From the NCBI GenBank assembly GCA_014055495.1, contig WIAG01000005.1, positions 1 to 64,000 on the forward strand: DNA of 64,000 nucleotides, in the 5' to 3' direction. Numbering within the stretch: position 1 is the first letter of the stretch; each line of letters starts with the position of its first letter. A program made the position numbers and the translations under genes. The notes under the pieces were generated by a model that searched no databases, was not told the DNA's origin, and saw nothing but the letters and a program-made list of their open reading frames with translations. The DNA comes from Nitrospira sp. CR1.2 (GTDB lineage: Bacteria > Nitrospirota > Nitrospiria > Nitrospirales > Nitrospiraceae). Positions 46,100-55,377 of this stretch are shown here, piece by piece.

Positions 46100-47047
46100 C
46101 TACACATTGGCGTACTGTCCTGGCTTGACGATCGTGTAACACTTGATCAGCTCACGGATGCCCCGTTCGAGCGACCAGTCCGGCCGAAAACCGGATTCCA
46201 ACAGGCGCTGATTCGAGACGATGTAGTCGCGTTTGTCCGGGTCTTCTCCGATCGGCGCCTCGAAGGACACGAAGCTCGGAATCAATCGTTGAATTTCACG
46301 GCAGAGTTCGAGCTTGGAGAGATTCGCATCATCAAGCCCGACGTTGTACGGGCGATCTTTCATCTGCTCGAAGTGGTCGATCGCGTGCAGAAACGTCCGC
46401 ACCACATCCCGGATATGGATGTAGTTCCGCTTGCAGTGGCCTTCAAATACGACGACCGCGCGGTCGTGCACGGCCCGCCAGACGAAATCGTTCACGAGCA
46501 GGTCCATGCGCATCCGCGGCGATACCCCGAATACCGTCGCCAGGCGCAGCGTGACGGCGTTGCCGCGATCCAGCACGACCTTCTCCGCCTTCACCTTGGT
46601 CTCGCCGTACAGACTGATGGGGCGAAGCGGCGACTCCTCCGTGCAGGGCACTCCTGGTTGGCCGATGCCATACCCGCTGTTCGTCACGGGGAAGATGATC
46701 CGTTGCGCCGGCGACGACAATTTGCAGAGTAGTTGGACGGCTTCAAAGTTGACTGTGTACGCACCGATCCGGTCTCTGTCGCAGAGCGGCGCGCCTACCA
46801 GAGCGGCTAATGGAATGATAATGTCCGCGTCCCTGAGAAGATCCGTAACTATGCGTTCGTCCCGGCAGTCTCCCCGCACAATTCGAAAGGATTCGTCGGC
46901 ACAACAGTCCATCAAACTGTTCTGCCGGTACATGAAATTGTCGAGCACGGTGACGGCGTAACCCCGGTCGAGCAATCGTCTAGTCAAAACCGAGCCGAGA
47001 TACCCGGCGCCTCCGGTGATGAGGACCTGTGTTGAACCTGTCGTCAT
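46100..47047 (-). CDS. NAD-dependent epimerase/dehydratase (extended SDR)
   Basis: 315 aa; VLITGGAGYLGSVLTRRLLDRGYAVTVLDNF; SLYGETKVKAEK (YxxxK). Confidence 0.93.
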   Translation of the reverse strand: MTTGSTQVLITGGAGYLGSVLTRRLLDRGYAVTVLDNFMYRQNSLMDCCADESFRIVRGDCRDERIVTDLLRDADIIIPLAALVGAPLCDRDRIGAYTVNFEAVQLLCKLSSPAQRIIFPVTNSGYGIGQPGVPCTEESPLRPISLYGETKVKAEKVVLDRGNAVTLRLATVFGVSPRMRMDLLVNDFVWRAVHDRAVVVFEGHCKRNYIHIRDVVRTFLHAIDHFEQMKDRPYNVGLDDANLSKLELCREIQRLIPSFVSFEAPIGEDPDKRDYIVSNQRLLESGFRPDWSLERGIRELIKCYTIVKPGQYANV

Positions 47048-47138
47048 GATCGAGCGAGCTCCCTCTGCGTGAAAGTAGGATCTGTCCCTGGGTGAATCGA
47101 CTGCGGGATGGACAGGCCATTGCCGGGCTTGGTCCTGC

Positions 47139-48332
47139 TCACGCGGCCTCCATCACAAGTCTGGAAATGTGCAACACATCCTCCTCGGTCATTGAGGCGT
47201 GATTGGGCAGGAAGAATCCGCAGTGATGGACTCGATCCGCCACGGGGAAACTGGTTTTGCCGTACCGGTTCATCCAGAAGGGATGCAGCCCCAAATTGCC
47301 CGCCGAAAAAATTCTCGTTTCCACCCCTTCCGTGACCAGGGCGCTGACGATGCGCTTCCGTTGATCCGGGGAATCGGCCAGCAATCCGAAGGAAATACTC
47401 GCCACCTTGCTGTCACGCGGCGGACGCTGCGTGTAGAATCGGCCACCCAATTGCTGCAGATAGCGCTCATGGTTGGCCTGTCGCCGTCCGGTCATCCAAT
47501 CGAGCTTCCGCACCTGTTCAATACCGATGAACGCATTGAGGTCGGTCGAGCGCAGGTTGAATCCTGGCTCGTAAAACACGAAGGGCGAATGAAAGTCGTC
47601 GATCTGATACTGTTCCACCAATTCCTCATGGCGTGCGGTGGGCAGATCCTTGCTCCACCCGTGGCTGCGCAGCATAAGCAGAAGATCGGCCAACTGCCGG
47701 TCGCTGCAGGACACCATGCCGCCTTCAATCGTGGACATCTGGTGGCCGAAGTAGAAGGAAAAGCTGGCCATGTCGCCGAAGGTTCCCACCTTCTTCCCTT
47801 CGTATTCAGCCCCGATGGCTGCACAGGCGTCTTCCAGGAGATAAAAGCCATACCGATCCTTCAGCGTCTGCAGTTCGCGCATGCGATGCGGCACGCCCAG
47901 GACCTGCACGAGCAGAACGGTCTGCGCCTGGTGGCGCTTCAGGAGATCTTCAAGATGGTTCAGGTCAAGCCCGAACGTGTCCGGGTCCGCCTCACACATA
48001 TAGGGCGTAAAGCCGAACTGAATGGCCGGGGCGATAGACGTGACCCATCCGACGCTGGGGACGATGACATTCGTATTGCGCAACTTGCCAGAAAGGAGCA
48101 AGGCGTAATACATGAGCAAGTTGGCGGAGGACCCGGAATTACAATTGACGGAGTGCGGACGCCCGAGCCACTCGGACCAATGTCGTTCGAAATCCAGGGT
48201 GACCGCGCCCTTGGTGAGCCTCGGATAGGTCTTGAGCCAGTCGATTAATCGGTCGATATCCTGACGGTCGATGGTGTCCTGCGCGAGGCACCATCGCGGA
48301 TTAAGCTTGGCCTTCTGGGCATGAATCGTCAT
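47139..48332 (-). CDS. DegT/DnrJ/EryC1/StrS-family PLP enzyme with His at the usual Schiff-base Lys position (3-dehydratase-like)
   Basis: 397 aa; VTLDFERHWSEWLGRPHSVNCNSGSSANLLMYYALLLSG, LLEDACAAIGAEYEGKKVGTFGDMASFSFYFGHQMSTIEGGMVSC, LRSTDLNAFIGIEQ. Confidence 0.92.
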   Translation of the reverse strand: MTIHAQKAKLNPRWCLAQDTIDRQDIDRLIDWLKTYPRLTKGAVTLDFERHWSEWLGRPHSVNCNSGSSANLLMYYALLLSGKLRNTNVIVPSVGWVTSIAPAIQFGFTPYMCEADPDTFGLDLNHLEDLLKRHQAQTVLLVQVLGVPHRMRELQTLKDRYGFYLLEDACAAIGAEYEGKKVGTFGDMASFSFYFGHQMSTIEGGMVSCSDRQLADLLLMLRSHGWSKDLPTARHEELVEQYQIDDFHSPFVFYEPGFNLRSTDLNAFIGIEQVRKLDWMTGRRQANHERYLQQLGGRFYTQRPPRDSKVASISFGLLADSPDQRKRIVSALVTEGVETRIFSAGNLGLHPFWMNRYGKTSFPVADRVHHCGFFLPNHASMTEEDVLHISRLVMEAA

Positions 48333-48403
48333 GGTCGTCGTCCCCTCTCGGTCGAATCAGGCACGGCCTCGTCACAAGACGAAGGGTGGCATTGGGGAAC
48401 TAA

Positions 48404-48418
48404 TCAAGATGCATGCCA
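48404..48418 (-). promoter_or_regulatory. Possible sigma-54 promoter upstream of DegT-family gene
   Basis: Minus strand TGGCATGCATCTTGA; one mismatch to TGGCAYRNNNNTTGC. Confidence 0.4.
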
Positions 48419-48527
48419 CTTGAGAGCTGCAGCTGTGTGAGGGAAAACGGAGGAGTTTCAGAGGATGAGGAACAAATGACCTGCATGACCGGGCAAAAAA
48501 TTCCCAGTCGGCGGCAGCCGCTGCAGT

Positions 48528-49241
48528 CTAGGCCGATTCGACGGAGTGTTTCTGGAGCACGAAGGATTCGAGGGCCTTTTTGACCGACCCGCCCCACCCG
48601 CGGTACTCGATCGTTTCCTTGCCGTCGAACCGGAATTCCAGGCCGAGGTGCGTGCCGTCCCCTTGCATTGACACGTTTCGCACGAGGGCCGTCAGATTGT
48701 TGACGTGTCCGGTCCCGACGATTTCAAATTCTGCCCGCAACACCATTCCCAGGAAAAAGTCCTGCATCGGCCGCTGCAGGCGGACGGCGCATCCGGATGC
48801 GCTCAGGTCCGTCAACAGCCCGCCGATACGGGGTTGGTGTGCGGATGGGCGGTCGTCGCTGCCGGCGGCGACGTGTAACAGGACAACAGGCTCCTGTGCC
48901 GACACGCGTCCCTGCTTACGCAACAAGACGGCGTCTATGCGCGAGGGAAACGCCAAGAGAAGAATAGGAACAGGCTGCAGCTGGACGTGCAACACCTCGG
49001 TGCGATAGCCGAGGATTCGTCCGGCATAGATGTACCGCAGAAGACAGGTGGTGCCGGCCGCACAGGCAATCGGTTGCCCGAAATGAAACGGCCATTCACA
49101 GATGATCCAACTGCGGTGCTTCCAGCCGAGGATCGTAGAGCCGTACTGCGCGCCGTGCTCTTCCCCGGCCAAACTCAGCTGAAGCGAGAGCCCGACTTCA
49201 AGAAATGACGCGGGATGACGATGCACCGCCAGGTCGCTCAT
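48528..49241 (-). CDS. PilZ/YcgR-like protein
   Basis: MSDLAVHRHPASFLEVGLSLQLSLAGEEHGAQYGSTILGWKHRSWIICEWP..., GGLLTDLSASGCAVRLQRPMQDFFLGMVLRAEFEI, NVSMQGDGTHLGLEFRF; start at ATG 49239-49241. Confidence 0.8.
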   Translation of the reverse strand: MSDLAVHRHPASFLEVGLSLQLSLAGEEHGAQYGSTILGWKHRSWIICEWPFHFGQPIACAAGTTCLLRYIYAGRILGYRTEVLHVQLQPVPILLLAFPSRIDAVLLRKQGRVSAQEPVVLLHVAAGSDDRPSAHQPRIGGLLTDLSASGCAVRLQRPMQDFFLGMVLRAEFEIVGTGHVNNLTALVRNVSMQGDGTHLGLEFRFDGKETIEYRGWGGSVKKALESFVLQKHSVESA

Positions 49242-49291
49242 CAGGTCCCCCCCCACCCGTAATGCAGGGCACAGATGCGCCCCGATCCCCT

Positions 49292-49318
49292 GTATCGGTC
49301 ATATTCCTCAAAACCTGA
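49292..49318 (-). promoter_or_regulatory. Putative sigma-28-like promoter for PilZ gene
   Basis: Minus strand TCAGGTTT-N11-ACCGATAC. Confidence 0.45.
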
Positions 49319-49350
49319 ACCGAGGCAGGACCCTTCTGCTGGCTTTCCTG

Positions 49351-49378
49351 TAAAGGAGCTCCCTGCATCAACCGATAT
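49351..49378 (+). promoter_or_regulatory. Putative sigma-28-like promoter for HD-GYP/hybrid-kinase operon
   Basis: Plus strand TAAAGGAG-N12-ACCGATAT, 77 nt upstream of the HD-GYP ATG. Confidence 0.45.
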
Positions 49379-49454
49379 GTATTCTGCGGCAACCTCACGC
49401 ATCGTCAGCGGGTACCTTTGCAGCGGTTCTTAAGGGGATTGAACTGTACCGACT

Positions 49455-50711
49455 ATGGATTCGATCAAACGCATTCCCATCGATCAGTTGACTGTCGGCA
49501 TGTTCATCGCCGGCTTGGACCAACCTTGGTATCGGACGCCGTTTCTTCTCCACAAATGGCTGGTGTCCAATCCCGACGATATCGTGCAGCTCAAACGGCA
49601 CGGCATTCAGATCGTCACCATCGACACGAAGCGGGGGCTGGACGTCGGCGCCGCGCCCGCCCCGACGTTGGAGCCTCCATCCATTGAAGCCGAACCCGCA
49701 CCAGCCCCGGCAGAGACCGCCACGCTTCCAACCGACGGACAGGCTTCTCCGGCGGCGGCTTCTGCCGCTGTCTACCGGCAGGCGATGGAAGCCGTCGATC
49801 GGGTCTTTCGCGACATTGAGGCCGGTCAGCCGCCGAAAATCGCAGCATTGAAGCCGGTGGTGCGCGAACTCCTCACACAGATCATCGAACAACCCGAAGC
49901 GATGATGATTCAGTTCTGCCTGGATAAGATGCGCCGCTTCGACGGCACCCTGGCCAATCATGGCATGGATGTCTGCGTCCTGACGCTGATTCTGGCCGTG
50001 GAAAACGGATGCACGGAACCGGACATGGAAGCGCTCGGCCTCAGCGCGCTGCTCCACGACATCGGATTCGTCCGCCTCCCCCGGAACCTCTATCGAAAAA
50101 CCACCGCCTTGACCGAGCAGGAACAGGTGCTCATGCGGCAACATCCGCAACTTGCGGCCTCCGTCCTGTCGCAGGGCGACCGGGTGCCGGAGACGGTGAC
50201 GAAGATCATCGCGGAGCATCACGAATATCAAGATGGCACCGGGTTTCCCAAACTAGTGAAGGCCGGCGCGGTATCATCCTTGGCCCAACTGATGGCCTTG
50301 GCAGACGCCTATGACGACCTGGTCACGACCAGATATGGCCGACCGCCCCTGCTGCCTCATGATGCCATTCGCCAGCTATTCGTGCTGGGTGCGAAAGGGC
50401 GATACGACAAGAACTTGGTTGAGGTCGCCATCAAAGTGCTGGGCGTCTATCCTCTCGGGAGTCTCATCAAACTCAATACCAACGAATGCGCCGTGGTGAT
50501 CGGCCTGAACCATGAAGATCGCTTGCGACCGCGTGTGCGCATCATCAAAGGCGCGGATGGAGAACGTCAGCAGCAGCCGGTGGATATCGACCTACAGAAT
50601 CAGCCGGCCGACCAGCCCGCTCGATCCATCCTTCGGGCGCTGGATCCCGGCACCGAACACATAGACCTGCCGCAATACCTTGACCTTGCGGTGGGTGGAG
50701 CGTCCCTATGA
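49455..50711 (+). CDS. HD-GYP domain protein with N-terminal DUF3391-like domain (probable c-di-GMP phosphodiesterase)
   Basis: 418 aa; [79 protein letters not shown]. Confidence 0.9.
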   Translation: MDSIKRIPIDQLTVGMFIAGLDQPWYRTPFLLHKWLVSNPDDIVQLKRHGIQIVTIDTKRGLDVGAAPAPTLEPPSIEAEPAPAPAETATLPTDGQASPAAASAAVYRQAMEAVDRVFRDIEAGQPPKIAALKPVVRELLTQIIEQPEAMMIQFCLDKMRRFDGTLANHGMDVCVLTLILAVENGCTEPDMEALGLSALLHDIGFVRLPRNLYRKTTALTEQEQVLMRQHPQLAASVLSQGDRVPETVTKIIAEHHEYQDGTGFPKLVKAGAVSSLAQLMALADAYDDLVTTRYGRPPLLPHDAIRQLFVLGAKGRYDKNLVEVAIKVLGVYPLGSLIKLNTNECAVVIGLNHEDRLRPRVRIIKGADGERQQQPVDIDLQNQPADQPARSILRALDPGTEHIDLPQYLDLAVGGASL

Positions 50712-53548
50712 GCCCCCGAACACATTCGCCGTTTCCTCATGCGGAACCGCCGGGAGGTCAGGACCTACCCATCGAAGCACTCTCTCTCCTGTGGGACGCC
50801 GTACCCCTGGGCATGTGTCTCCTCACGGCGGACTCCCGCATCGCCTTCGCCAACCGAGCCGCCACCCGCCTGTTTCATCGAACAGCCGGAGAATGCCTGC
50901 ACGTCTCCCTGTCCGATCTGTTGGGTCAGCCCGTCAAATTGAACGACTCGTTGCGGTCGTCCGGCGTGTGGAAAGTCGCGGAAGAGGCCGGCTTAGCGTT
51001 GGAAGAGACGACGGAAAGCGAGGACGCCGAGTCTCCTACCTATGCCCTGATCGAATGGGAGCAATTACGCATGTCGGGTATCCCGGGCGTCGCTGCGCTG
51101 CTGACGCTGCGGGATGTCACCCGCGAATGCGAGTTGGAAACGGATCGTGACCGGCTGGCGACCGTGGCTGAGGAAAGCCCCTATCCGATCGTCGAAATCG
51201 ATCGGCACGGCAACCTCCTCTATGTGAATCCGGCCATGGTGGAGGTGCTCTGCCGATTCGGGTATGACCTCAGCGGCAGACCGGACATTCTACCGGATAA
51301 TCTCCCTGCACTGGTCGCGACGTGCCTGCTCGAGGGACGAACGCTGCGTTCGCAAGACGTGGTCAGAGGCGAGGCCTGCTACAGTTGGACCCTGTGCCCG
51401 GTGCCCAGCAGCCAACTCGTGCGCGCGTACGGCATCGACCTCACCGAAGTGCATGCCACCCATCGAACCTTGAACGCCACGGCGGATCATCTGCGTGAAA
51501 GCAACCGTCAATTGGACCAGGCGCTCCAGCAGGCGCAGGCGGCGGCGCAAGCCAAGTCGTCCTTCCTGGCCATGATCACGCATGAGTTGCGCACGCCGAT
51601 GAACGGCGTCATCGGCATGGCCAGCTTGTTGCTCGACACCTCCTTGACGGAAGAACAGCGCTCGTTCACGCACACAATCCAGCAATGCGGCGAAGCGCAG
51701 TTGTCGCTGATCAACGACGTCCTCGAGTGCAGCAAAATCGAAGCCGGTAAGCTGGAACTTGAAAGCCTCGACTTTCAGTTACGCACCACGGTGGAAGACG
51801 TCTTATCACAATTCGCTGAACGGGCTCAGCGCAAGGGGCTTGAGATCACCGGACTGGTCCATGCCTCCGTCCCCAATGCACTACGCGGCGACCCCGGCCG
51901 ATTAAGGCAGGTGCTGACGAATTTCGTGGGGAACGCGGTGAAGTTCACCGAGCAGGGTGAAGTCACGGTACAAGCCTTCCTGGAGCAGGATAGCCCGGCC
52001 GGCGTGACGATCAAGTTTGAGGTCACCGACTCCGGTATCGGCATCAGTGAAGAGGTGCAAGGTCGACTCTTCCAGGCCTTTGCACAAGCCGACAGTTCCA
52101 CCACCCGTAAGTACGGCGGAACGGGCCTTGGACTCGCAATTTCCAAACAGCTCGTGGAACTGATGGGAGGCCAGGTCGGCTTGCGGAGCCGCCCCGGTGA
52201 AGGGACGACCTTTTGGTGCACGGCCGTCTTCCAGAAGCAACCCGTCTGTACTCCGGCCATCGTGCGATCCGCCGAATTGAGCGGGCAGCGTGTGCTCATT
52301 GTCGACGACAACGAGTCCAATCGCACGATTCTGCACCACCTCATTTCAGGATGGGGCATGCAGGACGGTCAGGCCCGCGATGCGGCGGAGGCGCTGGAGA
52401 TGCTGACCCAGGCTGCGGCCAAGGGAGAGCCCTACGATGCGGCCATCCTCGACATGCTGATGCCGGGCAAGGACGGACTTCAATTGGCCCAGGAGATCAA
52501 GGCCCACCCGCATGGCGCTGGGGTGCGATTGGTCATCCTGACCTCATTGATTCAGCCCGGCCATGCGGAACGGGCCCGCCGCGCCGGCTTCTCCGCGTAC
52601 CTCACGAAGCCGGTTCGTCATGACCAACTGCAGGGGTGTCTTCGCGTTGTATTCGGGATCCAGCACGGCCCCGGAACCGCCGGAGCCGGCACCGGCACGA
52701 GCCAGACCGCCGCGCCTCCCCTCATTACCAGGCACACATTGGCGGAACAGTCTCAACGACCGAGAATCCTGGTTGCTGAAGACAACGTCGTCAATCAGAA
52801 ACTGGCCGTCCGCATGCTCGATCGACTCGGCTACCAACCGGATGTCGTTTCCAACGGCCAGGAAGCGGTCACGGCGTTTGAACGGGAATCGTATGCCGCG
52901 ATCGTGATGGATTGTCAGATGCCGACGATGGACGGATACGAGGCCACCAGGCAGATCCGCGCGCAGGAGCAACGTCCGGATCATCCTCGAACACGTGCAC
53001 ACATTCCGATCATTGCATTGACGGCCAATGCCATGCCGGGCGACCGCGAGCGATGCAAGGCCGCGGGCATGGACGACTACCTGACCAAGCCGGTCAAGAC
53101 GGACAATCTGGGGCTGATTCTACAGCGTTGGGCTCCATTGCCGTCCCCGACGGACGCTCCCGCGCCGGTGCCACGGCGCGAAACGACCAAAACCGATGCA
53201 CTTGTGTTTGATGCAGGGGCGATGTTGGCTAATATCGGCGGAGATGCCGAACTCTTCGAACAACTGATCCGACTGTTCCTCGACCGCCACGGCCTCTTGA
53301 TGAAAGACATTGAAACGGCCATCGGCCAAGCCGATGCATCCGCCCTTGAACGGGCGGCACACAGCCTCAAGGGCACCGCCGCTAATCTCTGCGCACCGGA
53401 GGTCGTCCTGCTGGCTGGCCAGCTGGAAGCGAACGGTCGTCTCGCGAGCTTGACGGATGCCCCTTCCCTCCTTGTGCAATTGGACCGCACGGTTCAGGAA
53501 CTGGTGTCGGTCTTGTCACGTCAACTCGCACCTCCGCCCTCAGCGTAA
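50708..53548 (+). CDS. Hybrid sensor histidine kinase (PAS-PAS-HisKA-HATPase-REC-REC-HPt)
   Basis: 946 aa; [91 protein letters not shown]...[28 protein letters not shown] overlap with the HD-GYP gene. Confidence 0.96.
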   Translation: MSPRTHSPFPHAEPPGGQDLPIEALSLLWDAVPLGMCLLTADSRIAFANRAATRLFHRTAGECLHVSLSDLLGQPVKLNDSLRSSGVWKVAEEAGLALEETTESEDAESPTYALIEWEQLRMSGIPGVAALLTLRDVTRECELETDRDRLATVAEESPYPIVEIDRHGNLLYVNPAMVEVLCRFGYDLSGRPDILPDNLPALVATCLLEGRTLRSQDVVRGEACYSWTLCPVPSSQLVRAYGIDLTEVHATHRTLNATADHLRESNRQLDQALQQAQAAAQAKSSFLAMITHELRTPMNGVIGMASLLLDTSLTEEQRSFTHTIQQCGEAQLSLINDVLECSKIEAGKLELESLDFQLRTTVEDVLSQFAERAQRKGLEITGLVHASVPNALRGDPGRLRQVLTNFVGNAVKFTEQGEVTVQAFLEQDSPAGVTIKFEVTDSGIGISEEVQGRLFQAFAQADSSTTRKYGGTGLGLAISKQLVELMGGQVGLRSRPGEGTTFWCTAVFQKQPVCTPAIVRSAELSGQRVLIVDDNESNRTILHHLISGWGMQDGQARDAAEALEMLTQAAAKGEPYDAAILDMLMPGKDGLQLAQEIKAHPHGAGVRLVILTSLIQPGHAERARRAGFSAYLTKPVRHDQLQGCLRVVFGIQHGPGTAGAGTGTSQTAAPPLITRHTLAEQSQRPRILVAEDNVVNQKLAVRMLDRLGYQPDVVSNGQEAVTAFERESYAAIVMDCQMPTMDGYEATRQIRAQEQRPDHPRTRAHIPIIALTANAMPGDRERCKAAGMDDYLTKPVKTDNLGLILQRWAPLPSPTDAPAPVPRRETTKTDALVFDAGAMLANIGGDAELFEQLIRLFLDRHGLLMKDIETAIGQADASALERAAHSLKGTAANLCAPEVVLLAGQLEANGRLASLTDAPSLLVQLDRTVQELVSVLSRQLAPPPSA

Positions 53549-53667
53549 GTCCTCCGACCTCTCAAACAGCATCCGTGCGAGACCAGTTATACGATAGCCG
53601 CACCCAGCCATCCTGGACCGGAGACGGCACTCGATGAAAGGATGTTGGGAGCGTGGCGAGCGGAAAC

Positions 53668-54126
53668 TTACACCGCTACTGCAGTTGCATGAGTAGAAAC
53701 AGACGGTGTGAACAGGGGGTACCGTGTGGGGAGATCTTCAGAGAGCACCAGTTGTTTGCAAAGCCTGGTGCGGTGATTCATGACCAACGGACCGCGCAGA
53801 TTGGCGGTGACGGCGGTGGGATCGTCGGAGGGGATCGTGAGGATCGTCACCACCGAGAGCTCGTCGTCATCCTTCTTTTGAATCTCGATTAAGGCATCTG
53901 TTGCAATCGTAATCTGATAGTCCGGCTTGAAGTACGCCGGATCCAGAATGACGAACGCCAGTTGCGGTTCTTCGACACACTGCAGCCATTTGAACGGCGC
54001 ATCCGTGTCATGATCCAGCATGACGTATTTGGTCCAGTCCGGGAATCCCAGGATCCCGGAGGGAAACACCAGCAGAGTCTCATCCTTGACGTCAAAGGTC
54101 CCGAACCTGGCCGACTGACACTTCAT
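53668..54126 (-). CDS. fliW: Flagellar assembly factor FliW
   Basis: 152 aa; LLVFPSGILGFPDWTKYVMLDHDTDAPFKWLQCVEEPQLAFVILDPAYFKPDYQ...VVTILTIPSDDPTAVTANLRGPLVMN. Confidence 0.97.
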   Translation of the reverse strand: MKCQSARFGTFDVKDETLLVFPSGILGFPDWTKYVMLDHDTDAPFKWLQCVEEPQLAFVILDPAYFKPDYQITIATDALIEIQKKDDDELSVVTILTIPSDDPTAVTANLRGPLVMNHRTRLCKQLVLSEDLPTRYPLFTPSVSTHATAVAV

Positions 54127-54135
54127 AAATGGTTT

Positions 54136-54381
54136 TCAGCCTCCCCGGCGGCCGGTTTTATTGGACAATTGGCGGAAGGCTTCAAGCGGAATCACTCCCG
54201 GCCCCGCCGCGATGCGATTTTCATCCTGGATCCGCGCATGCACTTCATCGCGATGCACCTGCACATTGGGCGGTGCTTCGATGCCGAGCCGCACTTGCCC
54301 GCCTTTGATGCCGAGCACCACGATGCGGACATCGGGTCCGATGGTGACGCCTTCGCCCCGACGTCGTGTTAAGACCAGCAT
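54136..54381 (-). CDS. csrA: Carbon storage regulator CsrA
   Basis: 81 aa; MLVLTRRRGEGVTIGPDVRIVVLGIKGGQVRLGIEAPPNVQVHRDEVHARI. Confidence 0.98.
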   Translation of the reverse strand: MLVLTRRRGEGVTIGPDVRIVVLGIKGGQVRLGIEAPPNVQVHRDEVHARIQDENRIAAGPGVIPLEAFRQLSNKTGRRGG

Positions 54382-54455
54382 ACAAGCCTTCCTTGGCGTG
54401 TGGATACGGGTACATTGGGTATATCGGTTCCGGTGAGGATGAACTTGAGCGCTGG

Positions 54456-55346
54456 TTAGGGTAGATAGTTGAGTAATGAGGCGTCAAAAATCTTGCTGAA
54501 TGACTGGCTGGCGGCCTGCACGGCAACCTGCTGAAGGCTCAACTGGCTGATCGCCGTGGCAAGATCGGCATCCTGATTATCGGAGATAGCCTTGGAAATC
54601 GTCAGGGTTGCCGTATCCAGCGCGTCATGGGTGACCTGCAGACGGTTGGCCAGGGCCCCGACGGTTCCTTGCACGTCGCTGATCTGCGCCGTGGCCAGGT
54701 CAAGATCGCCGATCCCCGCCTGGATGCCCGAGCGATCGTTACTTTCCATCGCGGTCAGCAAATCCCGGATCGAGTCGAAGATGTTTGTCGTCGCACCGGT
54801 GAAAATACTGCTTCCCGGGACCAGAATCTGCACGGTTTGATTTTCTCCCACCGCGATCGATTGGCTCTCCGCATTGCCCTGATAGGTCACCGTATCTCCG
54901 CTGGCGATCACAAACGGGCTGACATCAGTTTTGGTACCGCCGAACACCGCCTGTCCGGCCACTTCAGTATTCCCGAGTTGGACCAATTGCCGCTGCAATT
55001 GGCGCACTTCCTTGGCGATGCTTTGACGCCCTTCCGCCGAGGTCGTGTCGCTGCTCGCCTGAATGGTCAGTTCACGTACCCGAGTGATGAGGTTCTGCAC
55101 CTGCCCCAACGCCTGATCGGCCGCATTCACACGAGAGGTGCCGAAATCGATGTTGCGCAGCCATTGAGCGGTTTGCGAGAGGGCCGACTTGTCGAGCACG
55201 ATCTGACCATAGGAACTCGGATCGTCCTCCGGCCTGTTCACTCGCTTCTGGCTGGAGATCTGCTCCTGCGAGGTCAGCATCTGCAGGCGGGATCGTTGGA
55301 GATTGCCGAGGAGGGTATTAAACATCTGTTGATCGGCGACTCTCAT
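54456..55346 (-). CDS. flgL: Flagellar hook-associated protein FlgL
   Basis: 296 aa; MRVADQQMFNTLLGNLQRSRLQMLTSQEQISSQKRVNRPEDDPSSYGQIVLDKS.... Confidence 0.97.
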   Translation of the reverse strand: MRVADQQMFNTLLGNLQRSRLQMLTSQEQISSQKRVNRPEDDPSSYGQIVLDKSALSQTAQWLRNIDFGTSRVNAADQALGQVQNLITRVRELTIQASSDTTSAEGRQSIAKEVRQLQRQLVQLGNTEVAGQAVFGGTKTDVSPFVIASGDTVTYQGNAESQSIAVGENQTVQILVPGSSIFTGATTNIFDSIRDLLTAMESNDRSGIQAGIGDLDLATAQISDVQGTVGALANRLQVTHDALDTATLTISKAISDNQDADLATAISQLSLQQVAVQAASQSFSKIFDASLLNYLP

Positions 55347-55377
55347 AGTAACGACTCCCTGTCCCGTCCCGACACGA

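Noticed and set aside
47199-48248. 349-aa plus-strand ORF
   Set aside because: Antisense to the DegT-family gene, which has strong family motifs.
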